Assembly: GCF_000743705.1 (NCBI RefSeq)
Contig: NZ_JQEZ01000001.1
Coordinates: 550,070-614,069 of the forward strand
DNA from: Ruegeria halocynthiae
Lineage (GTDB): Bacteria; Pseudomonadota; Alphaproteobacteria; Rhodobacterales; Rhodobacteraceae
Direction: 5' to 3'
DNA: 64,000 bases
Shown: piece after piece, positions 18,576-27,000 of the stretch
Layout: each line of letters begins with the position of its first letter
Numbering within the stretch: the stretch's first letter is position 1
Translations under genes and position numbers: made by a program
The notes under the pieces: model-generated
What the model was told of the DNA's origin: nothing
Databases searched by the model: none
What the model saw: the letters and a program-made list of their open reading frames with translations, nothing else

Positions 18576-21137
18576 TCAACCCCCAAGTCTGGACAAAATT
18601 GCCAGTTGAGCGGCAGCCAGCCGAGCGACAGGCACCCGGAACGGCGAACACGAAACATAATCGAACCCCAGGTCCCGGCAAATTGCGATTGATTCGGGAT
18701 TTCCGCCATGTTCACCGCATACTGACAGCGTCACATCAGGTTGCGCCTGCCTGCCCCGTTCGGAGCCGAGCTTTAGCAATTCACCAACACCGTCGGGGTC
18801 AAGCACATGGAACGGGTCTTCGACAAAGACGCCCTGACGCACATAGGCCGACATGAACCGGCCCGCATCGTCACGCGACAGCCCATAGGTCATCTGGGTC
18901 AGGTCGTTGGTGCCAAAACTCAGGAATGAAGTCTGCGGTGCAATTTCTGCCGCCCGCAGGCAAGCGCGCGGTGTTTCGACCATGACGCCCAGGCGATATT
19001 CAAACTCTTCCCCGCGCTCGGCTGCGACCGAGGCAGCGACAGAATCGATGCGCGATTTGACCAGCTCCACTTCGCGTTTTGCCGAAACCAGCGGGATCAT
19101 CACCTCGGGCACCACGGGGGCGCCGTCCTTGCTGGCCTCAAGCGTCGCCTCAAAGATAGCGCGTGCCTGCATGTCATAGATCTCGGGCACGGTTACGCCC
19201 AAACGGACACCGCGCAGACCCAGCATCGGGTTGTATTCGGTCATCGCCGCCACGCGGCGCTCTACGTCCGAGACCGGCAGGTCCAGCGCCTCGGCCAGTT
19301 CGCGTTGGCCACTGCGCGTGGTGGGCAGGAATTCGTGCAACGGCGGATCAAACAGACGGATGCAGACGGGCTGACCTTCCATGATCCGGAACAATTGTAC
19401 GAAATCTTCTCGCTGCATCGGCAGAAGACGTTCCAGAACCGCCGCGCGCCCCGAGGACGTTTGCGCAAAGATCATCTCGCGCATCACGATCAGGCGGCCG
19501 GGGTCAAAGAACATATGCTCTGTCCGGCACAGGCCGATCCCCTGCGCCAGGAAATTGCGTGCGGTCTGCGCGTCTGCCGGTGTATCGGCATTGGCGCGGA
19601 TGGCAATGTCACGCTCGGCATCGGCCCAGCCCATCAGGGTCTGGAAACAATCGTCCAGCGTGGCCTCCAACATCTCAGGTTGCCCGGCCAGCACTTGCCC
19701 GGATGTCCCGTCAATCGTCAGCGTGTCACCGGTTTTGAACACACGGCCATCCGCCGCAGTCAGCATCCTTTTCTTGGTCTGGAATCGCATTTCAGACGCG
19801 CTAACGATACAAGGCAGTCCCAGACCGCGCCCGATCACCGCGGCGTGGCTGGTCATGCCGCCCTTTTCCGTCAGCACGGCAACCGCGGCATGCATCCCGC
19901 GCACATCTTCCGGAGACGTCTCGCGCCGCACCAGAATACAAGGCTCCCCCCGCGCGGCGCTGGCTTGCGCTTCAGCGGCGGTGAACACGATCTTGCCGGT
20001 CGCGGCCCCCGGGCTGGCCGCAATACCAGTGGTCAGCACGTCCCGGCGTGCCTCGGGGTGGACCTGCCGGTGTAGCAATTCGTTCAGGGAATGCGGATCG
20101 ACCCGCATCACAGCATCCGGTGCCGGGATGATCCCGTCCTCGGCCAGGCGTACGGCGATGCGCATTGCGGCCCGCGCGCTGCGCTGCACCCGCACCCCGT
20201 CCAGGATATGAACGCGGCCGTTTTCGATGACGAATTCGACCTGCATTTCCTCGCGCAGCTTGACGCGCATCAGCGCGGCATGGGTCTTGAGGTCCTCAAA
20301 CGCCTCGGGCGCGACGTCTTCCAGCGACTTTCCGCGCGGGTCTTTCTCAAGATACAGTGCGGCCACGCCCTCGCCCAGGGCGTCACGTCCCTGGCTCTGG
20401 CTCAGATAACGCCCGGTCAGCTGCGGCAGCCCCGTCGCGGGGTCAATCAGTTGCAACACGCCAGACCCGCATTCGCCCTGCCCGACACCGGGGATCATTT
20501 CCTGAACCACCAGTCCCAGCCCTGCATCCGCCGGTGCGCCTTTGGCCTGCCGCAGCAGCCGGGCCGATGTTCCGTCCCACGCACGCGCCATCGACCGCAG
20601 AACGGCGATCAACTGCTCGCCACGATCCTGTGGAAAGGCCTCGTCGGTTTCATCCTCATAGGCCCGCAAGGAAATCTGCAATCCTTCTTGGCCATCCGCT
20701 TCGATATCGTCGAAAACATCGGCATCCAGCCGCGCCACATGAACTGCATAGCTTTGCACAAAACGCAGATACAGCGCGGCGGCGGCCTCGGCCCCCATCG
20801 AATCCGACAAGTCCACATAGCGCGCGTCATTCATACCGATGTTCAGGATTGCGCCGGGACCACCCCAGTCAGGATCTTCAGAGCTGGGCCGAACACACAG
20901 CAACGCGGACTGATCAAACTCAGCCAGTACGGCGTCAATATCGGGCACGTGCCCCTTGGCAATCTGTTCGACAGCATCGAAAGACAAGGCAACGGTGCGT
21001 GGCACCGGTAATTCCAACCGAACCAGCCGCTGCAGACATTTCGCCCGGCCCCCGTGGGTTTCGGCGGCGACCGGCGCTGTTGCGGTGATTAACGTGGTAT
21101 GCGGGTTATTCTGCACTGCGGCACCTTTTGGTTTCAC
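18576..21137 (-). CDS. ppdK: Pyruvate, phosphate dikinase-type enzyme
   Basis: An 853-residue protein of the PEP-utilising enzyme family. Order: ATP-grasp nucleotide domain (about 1-340), swivelling phosphohistidine domain with GGMTSHAAVIGRGLGLPC (about residue 440), and a PEP/pyruvate TIM barrel with GLCRTEHMFF, RLFDPPLHEFLP, MLGLRGVRLG, FGTNDLTQMTYG and the catalytic Cys of SVCGEHGG. The N-terminus is unusual: the GGKG ATP-site loop reads GGRA and the SVRSGA motif reads CVRPSS, so ATP use may differ from classical PPDK. It interconverts PEP and pyruvate with ATP/PPi if active. It lies 42 bases after glyS. Confidence 0.88.
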   Translation of the reverse strand: MKPKGAAVQNNPHTTLITATAPVAAETHGGRAKCLQRLVRLELPVPRTVALSFDAVEQIAKGHVPDIDAVLAEFDQSALLCVRPSSEDPDWGGPGAILNIGMNDARYVDLSDSMGAEAAAALYLRFVQSYAVHVARLDADVFDDIEADGQEGLQISLRAYEDETDEAFPQDRGEQLIAVLRSMARAWDGTSARLLRQAKGAPADAGLGLVVQEMIPGVGQGECGSGVLQLIDPATGLPQLTGRYLSQSQGRDALGEGVAALYLEKDPRGKSLEDVAPEAFEDLKTHAALMRVKLREEMQVEFVIENGRVHILDGVRVQRSARAAMRIAVRLAEDGIIPAPDAVMRVDPHSLNELLHRQVHPEARRDVLTTGIAASPGAATGKIVFTAAEAQASAARGEPCILVRRETSPEDVRGMHAAVAVLTEKGGMTSHAAVIGRGLGLPCIVSASEMRFQTKKRMLTAADGRVFKTGDTLTIDGTSGQVLAGQPEMLEATLDDCFQTLMGWADAERDIAIRANADTPADAQTARNFLAQGIGLCRTEHMFFDPGRLIVMREMIFAQTSSGRAAVLERLLPMQREDFVQLFRIMEGQPVCIRLFDPPLHEFLPTTRSGQRELAEALDLPVSDVERRVAAMTEYNPMLGLRGVRLGVTVPEIYDMQARAIFEATLEASKDGAPVVPEVMIPLVSAKREVELVKSRIDSVAASVAAERGEEFEYRLGVMVETPRACLRAAEIAPQTSFLSFGTNDLTQMTYGLSRDDAGRFMSAYVRQGVFVEDPFHVLDPDGVGELLKLGSERGRQAQPDVTLSVCGEHGGNPESIAICRDLGFDYVSCSPFRVPVARLAAAQLAILSRLGG

Positions 21138-21179
21138 CGCAGCATAAGCCCCTGCACCTTTGGCGCAAGGGCGATCTGG

Positions 21180-23375
21180 TCAGCCTTCGATCTTGCTCAG
21201 ATCTGCCACACTGGAACACACCTGCCGGATCTGGCTGAGCAGATTCAGACGGTTGCGGCGAATGATATCATTGTCGGTGTTCACCTGAACCTCGTCAAAG
21301 AAAGCATCAACCGGCCCACGCAGCGCGGCCATGGTGGTCATGGCAGAGGGGAAATCCTCGGCTTTCAGGGCCGGTGCAATATCTGCCTGCGCCTGACCCA
21401 AAGCGGCAAACAGTGCTTTTTCGCTGTCCGTCTCGGCGAATTTCACATCGGCGCCATAGGAGTATTCGACGCCATCCTTTTCCTCGGCCTGGGTCAGGAT
21501 GTTGTTGGCGCGCTTGAACCCCTGCACAAGATTCTCGCCATCCTCGGTCGCGATCACCGCGTTCAGCGCACGGGCGCGCTTGACCAGCAGGTTGAGGTCG
21601 TCATTGCCGTCCATCGCGATGCAGGCGTCGATAATGTCGTGGCGAATTCCCTCGTCGCGCAAGAAAACCTTGAGGCGGTCGTGGAAGAATGAGAGGAGGT
21701 CAGCCGGAGCAGCAGATACGATGGCATTGGCCGTTTCAACCTGATGCGCCAATTCATGAACCTGTTTGGCTGCAGCTTCCTCGTCTTCCGCAGAAGATTG
21801 TTTTGATTTGGCTTCGAGCAAAGCGGCCTGCCATTCAGGCAGTTTCAGCAAGGACGTGAGGGCAGACGCGAAAGTATCCTTCACCGACAGTCGAAGGTCA
21901 TTCTCCAACACCAACCGAATAACCCCCAAAGCCGCGCGGCGCAGGGCAAACGGGTCTTTCGACCCGGTGGGTTTCTCGTCAATCGCCCAGAACCCGGTCA
22001 GCGTGTCCAGCTTATCTGCCAGCGCCACAGCCACCGACAGCGGCGCGGTCGGCACATCATCTGACGGACCCAGCGGTGAGTAATGTTCCTGTGCCACGAC
22101 AGCTACGGCGGCGTCCTCACCTGTGGCCTCGATATAATACCTGCCCATAAGGCCCTGAAGTTCGGGGAACTCATAGACCATCTCGGAACTCAGGTCCGCC
22201 TTGGCCAGACGCGCGGCCTTTTCGGCCTGATCCGCATCCGCACCTGTGACCGGGGCCAGTTCACGGGCCAGCGCGGCGATGCGGTCGATCCGCTCGGCCT
22301 GAGTGCCCAGCTTGTTGTGGAAGGTCACATTCTCCAACGCGCGGGTCCATTGGGCGATGTCCGACTTGGCGGTGCGCAGGTCGTTCTCCCAAAAGAATTT
22401 CGCGTCGGCCAAACGCGCCGACAGCACTTTTTGGTTGCCCGCCAGAATGGTCGCGCCATTGTCGGCGGTTTCGCGGTTGGCGACGGTGATGAAGCGTTCA
22501 ATCCGGCTCGTCCTGGGATTGCGGACCGAGAAGAATTTCTGATGCTCTTTCATCGAGGTCTGAAGCACCTCGGGCGGCAGTTCGAGGAATTCGTCATCAA
22601 TCTTGCCCATCAGCACCACGGGCCATTCAACCAGACCGGCCACCTCGGCCAGCAGGCCCCTGTCGTCGACCACTTCCAGTCCGGCAGCAAAGGCCATGTT
22701 CTGGGCGTCGTTCCAGATGTGTTCGGCGCGGTCGGCGGGGTTCAGCACGACAAAGGCGCGTTTCAGCTTGGCGGCATAGTCGTCAAACGAAGTGACGGAG
22801 AACCGGTCCGGTGCCATGAAACGATGGCCCGCCGTTGTGTCGCCGGATTTGATCCCTTCGACTTCAAGCGGCACCACCTGCGCGCCCGTCTCATCGTTGA
22901 GGATGCACAGGATCGAATGCAGCGGGCGCACCCAACGCAACGATCCCCTGCCCCAGCGCATCGACTTGGGCCACGGGAAATTGCGGATCGTCGCCTCAAG
23001 CACTTCGGCCACGATCTCGGCCGCCGGACGTCCGGTCTTTTCGATGGTCGCAAAATAGACCGCACCCTTGGGCGTCTCACGTTCTTCCAACTGATCGCGG
23101 GTCAGGCCGGCACCGCGCAGGAAACCTTCGATGGCTTTGTCGGGCGCGCCAACCTTGGGGCCTTTGCGTTCTTCGCGCACTGTCGGACTTTCGGCCAACA
23201 ACCCCTCGACCGCCAGCGTCAGGCGGCGTGGCGTGGTCAGGGCGGCGGCCCCGGCATAGGTCAGACCGGCCTCAACCAGACCATCGGTGATCCGCTTTTT
23301 CAGATCCTCACCGGCGCGGGCTTGCATACGCGCGGGGATTTCCTCGGAAAACAGTTCAATCAGCAGGTCGGGCAT
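21180..23375 (-). CDS. glyS: Glycine--tRNA ligase beta subunit
   Basis: A 731-residue beta subunit of the heterotetrameric bacterial glycyl-tRNA synthetase. It opens with MPDLLIELFSEEIPARMQ and carries the usual TTPRRLTLAVEGL, KSMRWG, HRFM, PVVLMGKIDDEFLELPPEVL and RNPRTSRIERFITVAN segments, ending in a DALR-like helical anticodon domain with PVDAFFDEVQVN. GAGGA overlaps the gltS stop just before the ATG, so translation may be coupled. Its partner glyQ lies 2.5 kb upstream on the same strand with three genes between. Confidence 0.97.
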   Translation of the reverse strand: MPDLLIELFSEEIPARMQARAGEDLKKRITDGLVEAGLTYAGAAALTTPRRLTLAVEGLLAESPTVREERKGPKVGAPDKAIEGFLRGAGLTRDQLEERETPKGAVYFATIEKTGRPAAEIVAEVLEATIRNFPWPKSMRWGRGSLRWVRPLHSILCILNDETGAQVVPLEVEGIKSGDTTAGHRFMAPDRFSVTSFDDYAAKLKRAFVVLNPADRAEHIWNDAQNMAFAAGLEVVDDRGLLAEVAGLVEWPVVLMGKIDDEFLELPPEVLQTSMKEHQKFFSVRNPRTSRIERFITVANRETADNGATILAGNQKVLSARLADAKFFWENDLRTAKSDIAQWTRALENVTFHNKLGTQAERIDRIAALARELAPVTGADADQAEKAARLAKADLSSEMVYEFPELQGLMGRYYIEATGEDAAVAVVAQEHYSPLGPSDDVPTAPLSVAVALADKLDTLTGFWAIDEKPTGSKDPFALRRAALGVIRLVLENDLRLSVKDTFASALTSLLKLPEWQAALLEAKSKQSSAEDEEAAAKQVHELAHQVETANAIVSAAPADLLSFFHDRLKVFLRDEGIRHDIIDACIAMDGNDDLNLLVKRARALNAVIATEDGENLVQGFKRANNILTQAEEKDGVEYSYGADVKFAETDSEKALFAALGQAQADIAPALKAEDFPSAMTTMAALRGPVDAFFDEVQVNTDNDIIRRNRLNLLSQIRQVCSSVADLSKIEG

Positions 23376-23384
23376 TGTCAGTCC

Positions 23385-24599
23385 TCAGAATGAAACGATC
23401 GTCTGAATGACGATGGCATTGGCGATGTCCACAAAGAATGCGGATACAAGGGGCAGCACGATAAAGGCAATAGGCGACGGGCCATATCGCTTGGTCACGG
23501 CGGTCATATTGGCGATAGCGGTGGGCGTGGCACCCAAGGCGAACCCGCCGAACCCGGCGGCCAGAACAGCGGCGCGGTAGTTGCCGCCCATGATCGGGAA
23601 CAACACCCACAGAACGAAGGCAACGGCAAACAGGGTTTGCGCCGCCATGATGACCACGATGGCCAGGCCAAGTTCGGCGATGGTCCACAATTGCAGGCTC
23701 ATCAACGACATGGCCAGAAACGCGCCCAACGAGAATTCAGAGATCAAAGCAAGCGAAGGGGTGCGCGCCACCGGCGGCGCCTTGGGAAACAGCAGATCGC
23801 GCAGATTTGCGATCACGATCCCCATGATCAGGCAGGGCACGAAAAGCGGCAGCTTCAGACCAGCAGCCGTTATGGCCTCGCCCAGCATATAGCCGAAGAT
23901 GATGGCAATATTCAGGTACAGCAGGACCCGCATGATCGTCAGGTGGTCGATTCTTGAGGCCGGCTCGTCCGGGCTGTCGGGCACACCGACGGTGTGCTCT
24001 TCATCCGGCCGTGCAGGTGTCAGGCCCCGACCTTCAATCAGAATCCGCGCAACCGGCCCCCCGACCAGTGCCGCCAATACCAGCCCGAGCGTGGCCACGG
24101 CAACGCCCAGTTCGGTCGCCCCGGCCAGACCAGTTGCATTGGCCACTTCGGGTGCCCAGGCAATGGCTGTTCCGTGACCACCAATCAAAGCGGCAGAGCC
24201 AAAAAGAACCCCTGCTTGTAAGGGATATCCAAATGTGACGGCCCCGGCTGCGCCAATCACGTTTTGAACGATGATCGTCGCCAGAGTTAATATCAAAAGC
24301 AAAAACAGCGGCTTACCGCCCGATATTAAGTCGGAAAACCGTGCATTCAGGCCAATCCCGGCGAAGAACACCACCAGCAGAAAGTCGCGCCCCTCAAGGG
24401 CAAAGTTCAGTTGGACATCAAAGACCAGATACGCCAGCAACAGGAACCCCGATGCCAACAACCCGCCTGTCACAGGCTCGGGAATATTGAACTGGCGCAG
24501 CGCGGCGACACGCGCGTTAATCTCGGCCCCGATCAGGTAGACGGCAAATCCAAGCGTGGTGGTCAGAAGATTGGATATCTGGATCGCTTCTGCAGTCAT
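23385..24599 (-). CDS. gltS: Sodium/glutamate symporter, GltS family
   Basis: A 404-residue inner-membrane carrier with about ten to twelve helices. The two pseudo-symmetric re-entrant loops are visible: GSAALIGGHGTAIAWAP in the first half and GGFALGATPTAIANMTAV in the second. FFAGIGLNARFSDL is the family's other conserved segment. It normally imports glutamate with Na+. It is packed between a small anchored protein (12 bases) and glyS (9 bases), suggesting one transcript. Confidence 0.93.
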   Translation of the reverse strand: MTAEAIQISNLLTTTLGFAVYLIGAEINARVAALRQFNIPEPVTGGLLASGFLLLAYLVFDVQLNFALEGRDFLLVVFFAGIGLNARFSDLISGGKPLFLLLILTLATIIVQNVIGAAGAVTFGYPLQAGVLFGSAALIGGHGTAIAWAPEVANATGLAGATELGVAVATLGLVLAALVGGPVARILIEGRGLTPARPDEEHTVGVPDSPDEPASRIDHLTIMRVLLYLNIAIIFGYMLGEAITAAGLKLPLFVPCLIMGIVIANLRDLLFPKAPPVARTPSLALISEFSLGAFLAMSLMSLQLWTIAELGLAIVVIMAAQTLFAVAFVLWVLFPIMGGNYRAAVLAAGFGGFALGATPTAIANMTAVTKRYGPSPIAFIVLPLVSAFFVDIANAIVIQTIVSF

Positions 24600-24611
24600 T
24601 GAGATGACGCC

Positions 24612-25133
24612 TCAGTTCTCGGGTCTGGGCGGGCACTCCTCGCCCACTACGGTGCCGTCATACGCCTTCTCACCGCAATTGTTCAACGCGTGCCAGACAT
24701 AGCCTTTTCCACCTGTTGTCACGGCCACAATGCGGTCGACACCGAAATGAACATTCTTAGTCCCGATGAATGCCTGCGCCTGACCCGAGGCCAGCGCGTC
24801 GCCGATGGCCACCGCATCGTAACAGTCGAACCATGTCGGAGCGGTCAGTGGTTCGGGGTTTTCGACGGGCTGGTATGCGCTCAGGTCGTCAGCGGATAAA
24901 TCTGTGTCGAAACACGCGCGATACCGGATCGGGGAACTGTCGGCATCTATGGCTTGAAACGCAGTATAGGCGATGGGTGCGGGCCTATCCGCCCCTTTGG
25001 CCAGCAAAGCCACGTCCTTACCGGGTTGGGGGGCGACATCATAGTAAAACCCGTAAACCTGAAGGTAATACATGCCTGCGCCCGCCAGGGCCGTCGACAG
25101 AACAAGGATGAGTACAAGGAATTTTCCAGTCAT
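24612..25133 (-). CDS. Small membrane-anchored periplasmic protein, function unknown
   Basis: A 173-residue protein with one N-terminal helix (about residues 4-26) and a soluble domain containing four cysteines (CFDTD, WFDCYDAV, NNCGEK, EECPPR). Its place between glyQ and glyS on the same strand, 12 bases before gltS, suggests co-expression. It may belong to a DUF restricted to Rhodobacterales, but I cannot name it with certainty, and no enzymatic motif is visible. Confidence 0.78.
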   Translation of the reverse strand: MTGKFLVLILVLSTALAGAGMYYLQVYGFYYDVAPQPGKDVALLAKGADRPAPIAYTAFQAIDADSSPIRYRACFDTDLSADDLSAYQPVENPEPLTAPTWFDCYDAVAIGDALASGQAQAFIGTKNVHFGVDRIVAVTTGGKGYVWHALNNCGEKAYDGTVVGEECPPRPEN

Positions 25134-25188
25134 CTTTCAAACATCCTGATCACGTGGCCTCTTTCAAGTTCGCGAAAAATGGGACAGT

Positions 25189-25211
25189 TTCCAACCCGAC
25201 ACAGGTTGGAA
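25189..25211. repeat. Perfect inverted repeat upstream of marC
   Basis: TTCCAACC and GGTTGGAA flank seven bases, ending 13 bases before the marC ATG. No T-run follows, so an operator or an RNA hairpin near the ribosome site is more likely than a terminator. Confidence 0.4.
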
Positions 25212-25224
25212 TAAGGCTTTTGGA

Positions 25225-25857
25225 ATGGACATGACCCTTGCCGTTGGGTTCTTTGGCGCATTGTTTGCGATCATGAACCCGATCACCAACCTGCCCGTTT
25301 TCCTGAGCGTGACCGATGGCCTGACGCCAGCCGACCAGCGCAAAGTGGCGGCGAAAACGGCCACCTACTGCCTGATCCTTGGCGGGGGTTTCGCGGCCAT
25401 CGGCAGCCAGACACTGGGCCTGTTCGGGATCAGCGTAGACGATCTGCGGGTGGCGGGCGGCCTGGTTGTCTTGATGATCGGCCTGAACATGTTGAACGGC
25501 ACTGAAAGCAGTTCGCATCACGGGACTGACGGCGAAAAGCAATCCTACCCCGCGCCCGAAACGGTGGCCTTCTATCCGCTGGCCTTTCCCATTCTGGTCG
25601 GCCCCGGCACGATCACGACATTGATCCTTTATGCGCATCATGTTTCCAAACCCATGGACGCCGTCATCTATGCGGGTGTGTTCCTGGCCGTGCTTTTCCT
25701 GCTGTTCATCACCTTCTGGAACGCCTCGGCCCTGTCCAAACGGCTGTCTGATAACGCGCGTGTGATAATGAGCCGTTTCATGGGCATGATCCTGTCGGCC
25801 ATTGCAATCAGCATGATTGCCGCTGGCCTTAAGGTCTTGTTGCCGGGATTGGCCTGA
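25225..25857 (+). CDS. MarC-family integral membrane protein
   Basis: A 210-residue protein with six membrane helices. The family signatures are FAIMNPITNLPVFLSVTDGL near the N-terminus, AGGLVVLMIGLNMLNG, and PLAFPILVGPGTITTLIL; the last contains the conserved P-x-x-x-GPG. Despite the name, MarC is not required for multidrug resistance in E. coli; the function is unsettled, with amino-acid export proposed for some members. It is inserted on the opposite strand between glyQ and the rest of the gly/glt cluster, and shares an inverted repeat at its stop (25851-25872) with glyQ. Confidence 0.93.
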   Translation: MDMTLAVGFFGALFAIMNPITNLPVFLSVTDGLTPADQRKVAAKTATYCLILGGGFAAIGSQTLGLFGISVDDLRVAGGLVVLMIGLNMLNGTESSSHHGTDGEKQSYPAPETVAFYPLAFPILVGPGTITTLILYAHHVSKPMDAVIYAGVFLAVLFLLFITFWNASALSKRLSDNARVIMSRFMGMILSAIAISMIAAGLKVLLPGLA

Positions 25858-25865
25858 ACGCGGCA

Positions 25866-26795
25866 TCAGGCCTCGAACCCGGCGGCCTCGGTCAACAGGA
25901 ATGCGTCGGCGCATTGTTTGGCCAGTGCCCGGACACGGCCGATATAGGCCTGCCGTTCCGTCACCGAAATCACGCCCCGCGCGTCCAACAGGTTAAAGAC
26001 ATGGCTGGCCTTGATGCACTGGTCATAGGCGGGGTGTGCCATGACGATGCGTTTGCCGGTCTTGGGATCATCATGCTCCTGCGCCAGAATGGCGGCGCAT
26101 TCGGCCTCGGCCTCTTCGAAGTGGCGCAGCAGAACTTCGGTATTGGCAACGTCAAAGTTCCAGCGGGCGTACTCCTCTTCGGTCTGTTTGAAGATGTCAC
26201 CATAAAACAGCGGGCTGGGCGACTGCGGATCGTTGAACGGCATGTCCATCACGTGGTCAATGCCCAGCACATACATCGCCAGACGCTCCAGGCCATAGGT
26301 CAGCTCGCCGGACACAGGCGCGCAGTCATGGCCGCCGACCTGCTGGAAATAGGTGAACTGGCTGACTTCCATGCCGTCGCACCAGACCTCCCAGCCCAGA
26401 CCCCAGGCACCCAGCGTCGGGCTTTCCCAGTCATCTTCGACAAAGCGGATGTCATGTAGGTTCATGTCAATGCCAATGGCTTGCAGTGAACCCAGATACA
26501 GCTCTTGCAGATCGGGCGGGCTGGGTTTGATCAGCACCTGATACTGGTAATAATGCTGCAACCGGTTCGGGTTCTCACCATAACGTCCGTCGGTCGGTCG
26601 GCGCGAGGGTTGAACATAGGCCGCAGCCCATGCTTTCGACCCCAAGGCCCGCAGGGTGGTTGCCGGGTGGAATGTCCCTGCCCCGACCTCCATGTCATAG
26701 GGTTGCAGAATGGCACAGCCTTTCGAGGCCCAATAAGCCTGAAGCCGCAGGATAATTTCCTGAAAAGAACGAGGTGCGCTGGACTGTTCGGTCAT
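25866..26795 (-). CDS. glyQ: Glycine--tRNA ligase alpha subunit
   Basis: A 309-residue catalytic alpha subunit. It opens [18 protein letters not shown] and has the class II synthetase motifs [43 protein letters not shown], here recognised in pieces, and [14 protein letters not shown] (motif 3). The ATG at 26795 has AAGGGA upstream; seven more in-frame codons to 26816 lack this. With glyS it forms the alpha2beta2 enzyme charging tRNA-Gly. Confidence 0.97.
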   Translation of the reverse strand: MTEQSSAPRSFQEIILRLQAYWASKGCAILQPYDMEVGAGTFHPATTLRALGSKAWAAAYVQPSRRPTDGRYGENPNRLQHYYQYQVLIKPSPPDLQELYLGSLQAIGIDMNLHDIRFVEDDWESPTLGAWGLGWEVWCDGMEVSQFTYFQQVGGHDCAPVSGELTYGLERLAMYVLGIDHVMDMPFNDPQSPSPLFYGDIFKQTEEEYARWNFDVANTEVLLRHFEEAEAECAAILAQEHDDPKTGKRIVMAHPAYDQCIKASHVFNLLDARGVISVTERQAYIGRVRALAKQCADAFLLTEAAGFEA

Positions 26796-27000
26796 GACAT
26801 TCCCTTTGGGCGCCATCGCGCCCGGTTCCGTTGGGTTTTCTTCTTCCTATGCAAGGGGCCAAGGGGCGTCAACGGGCCAATGGGGTCCGGCTGTCGCTGC
26901 GCCGCCACACTGGAAATTCCCCGCATTCCGGGCATGGCTTTCCGCAACTCAAATCGCGTAGTCTGCGCCAAAGATAAAACACCGCGGACACGGGCAGACA

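Noticed and set aside
22083..23393. 436-codon frame antisense to glyS
   Set aside because: Opposite a certain gene; the translation is Gly/Arg/His-rich without recognisable domains.
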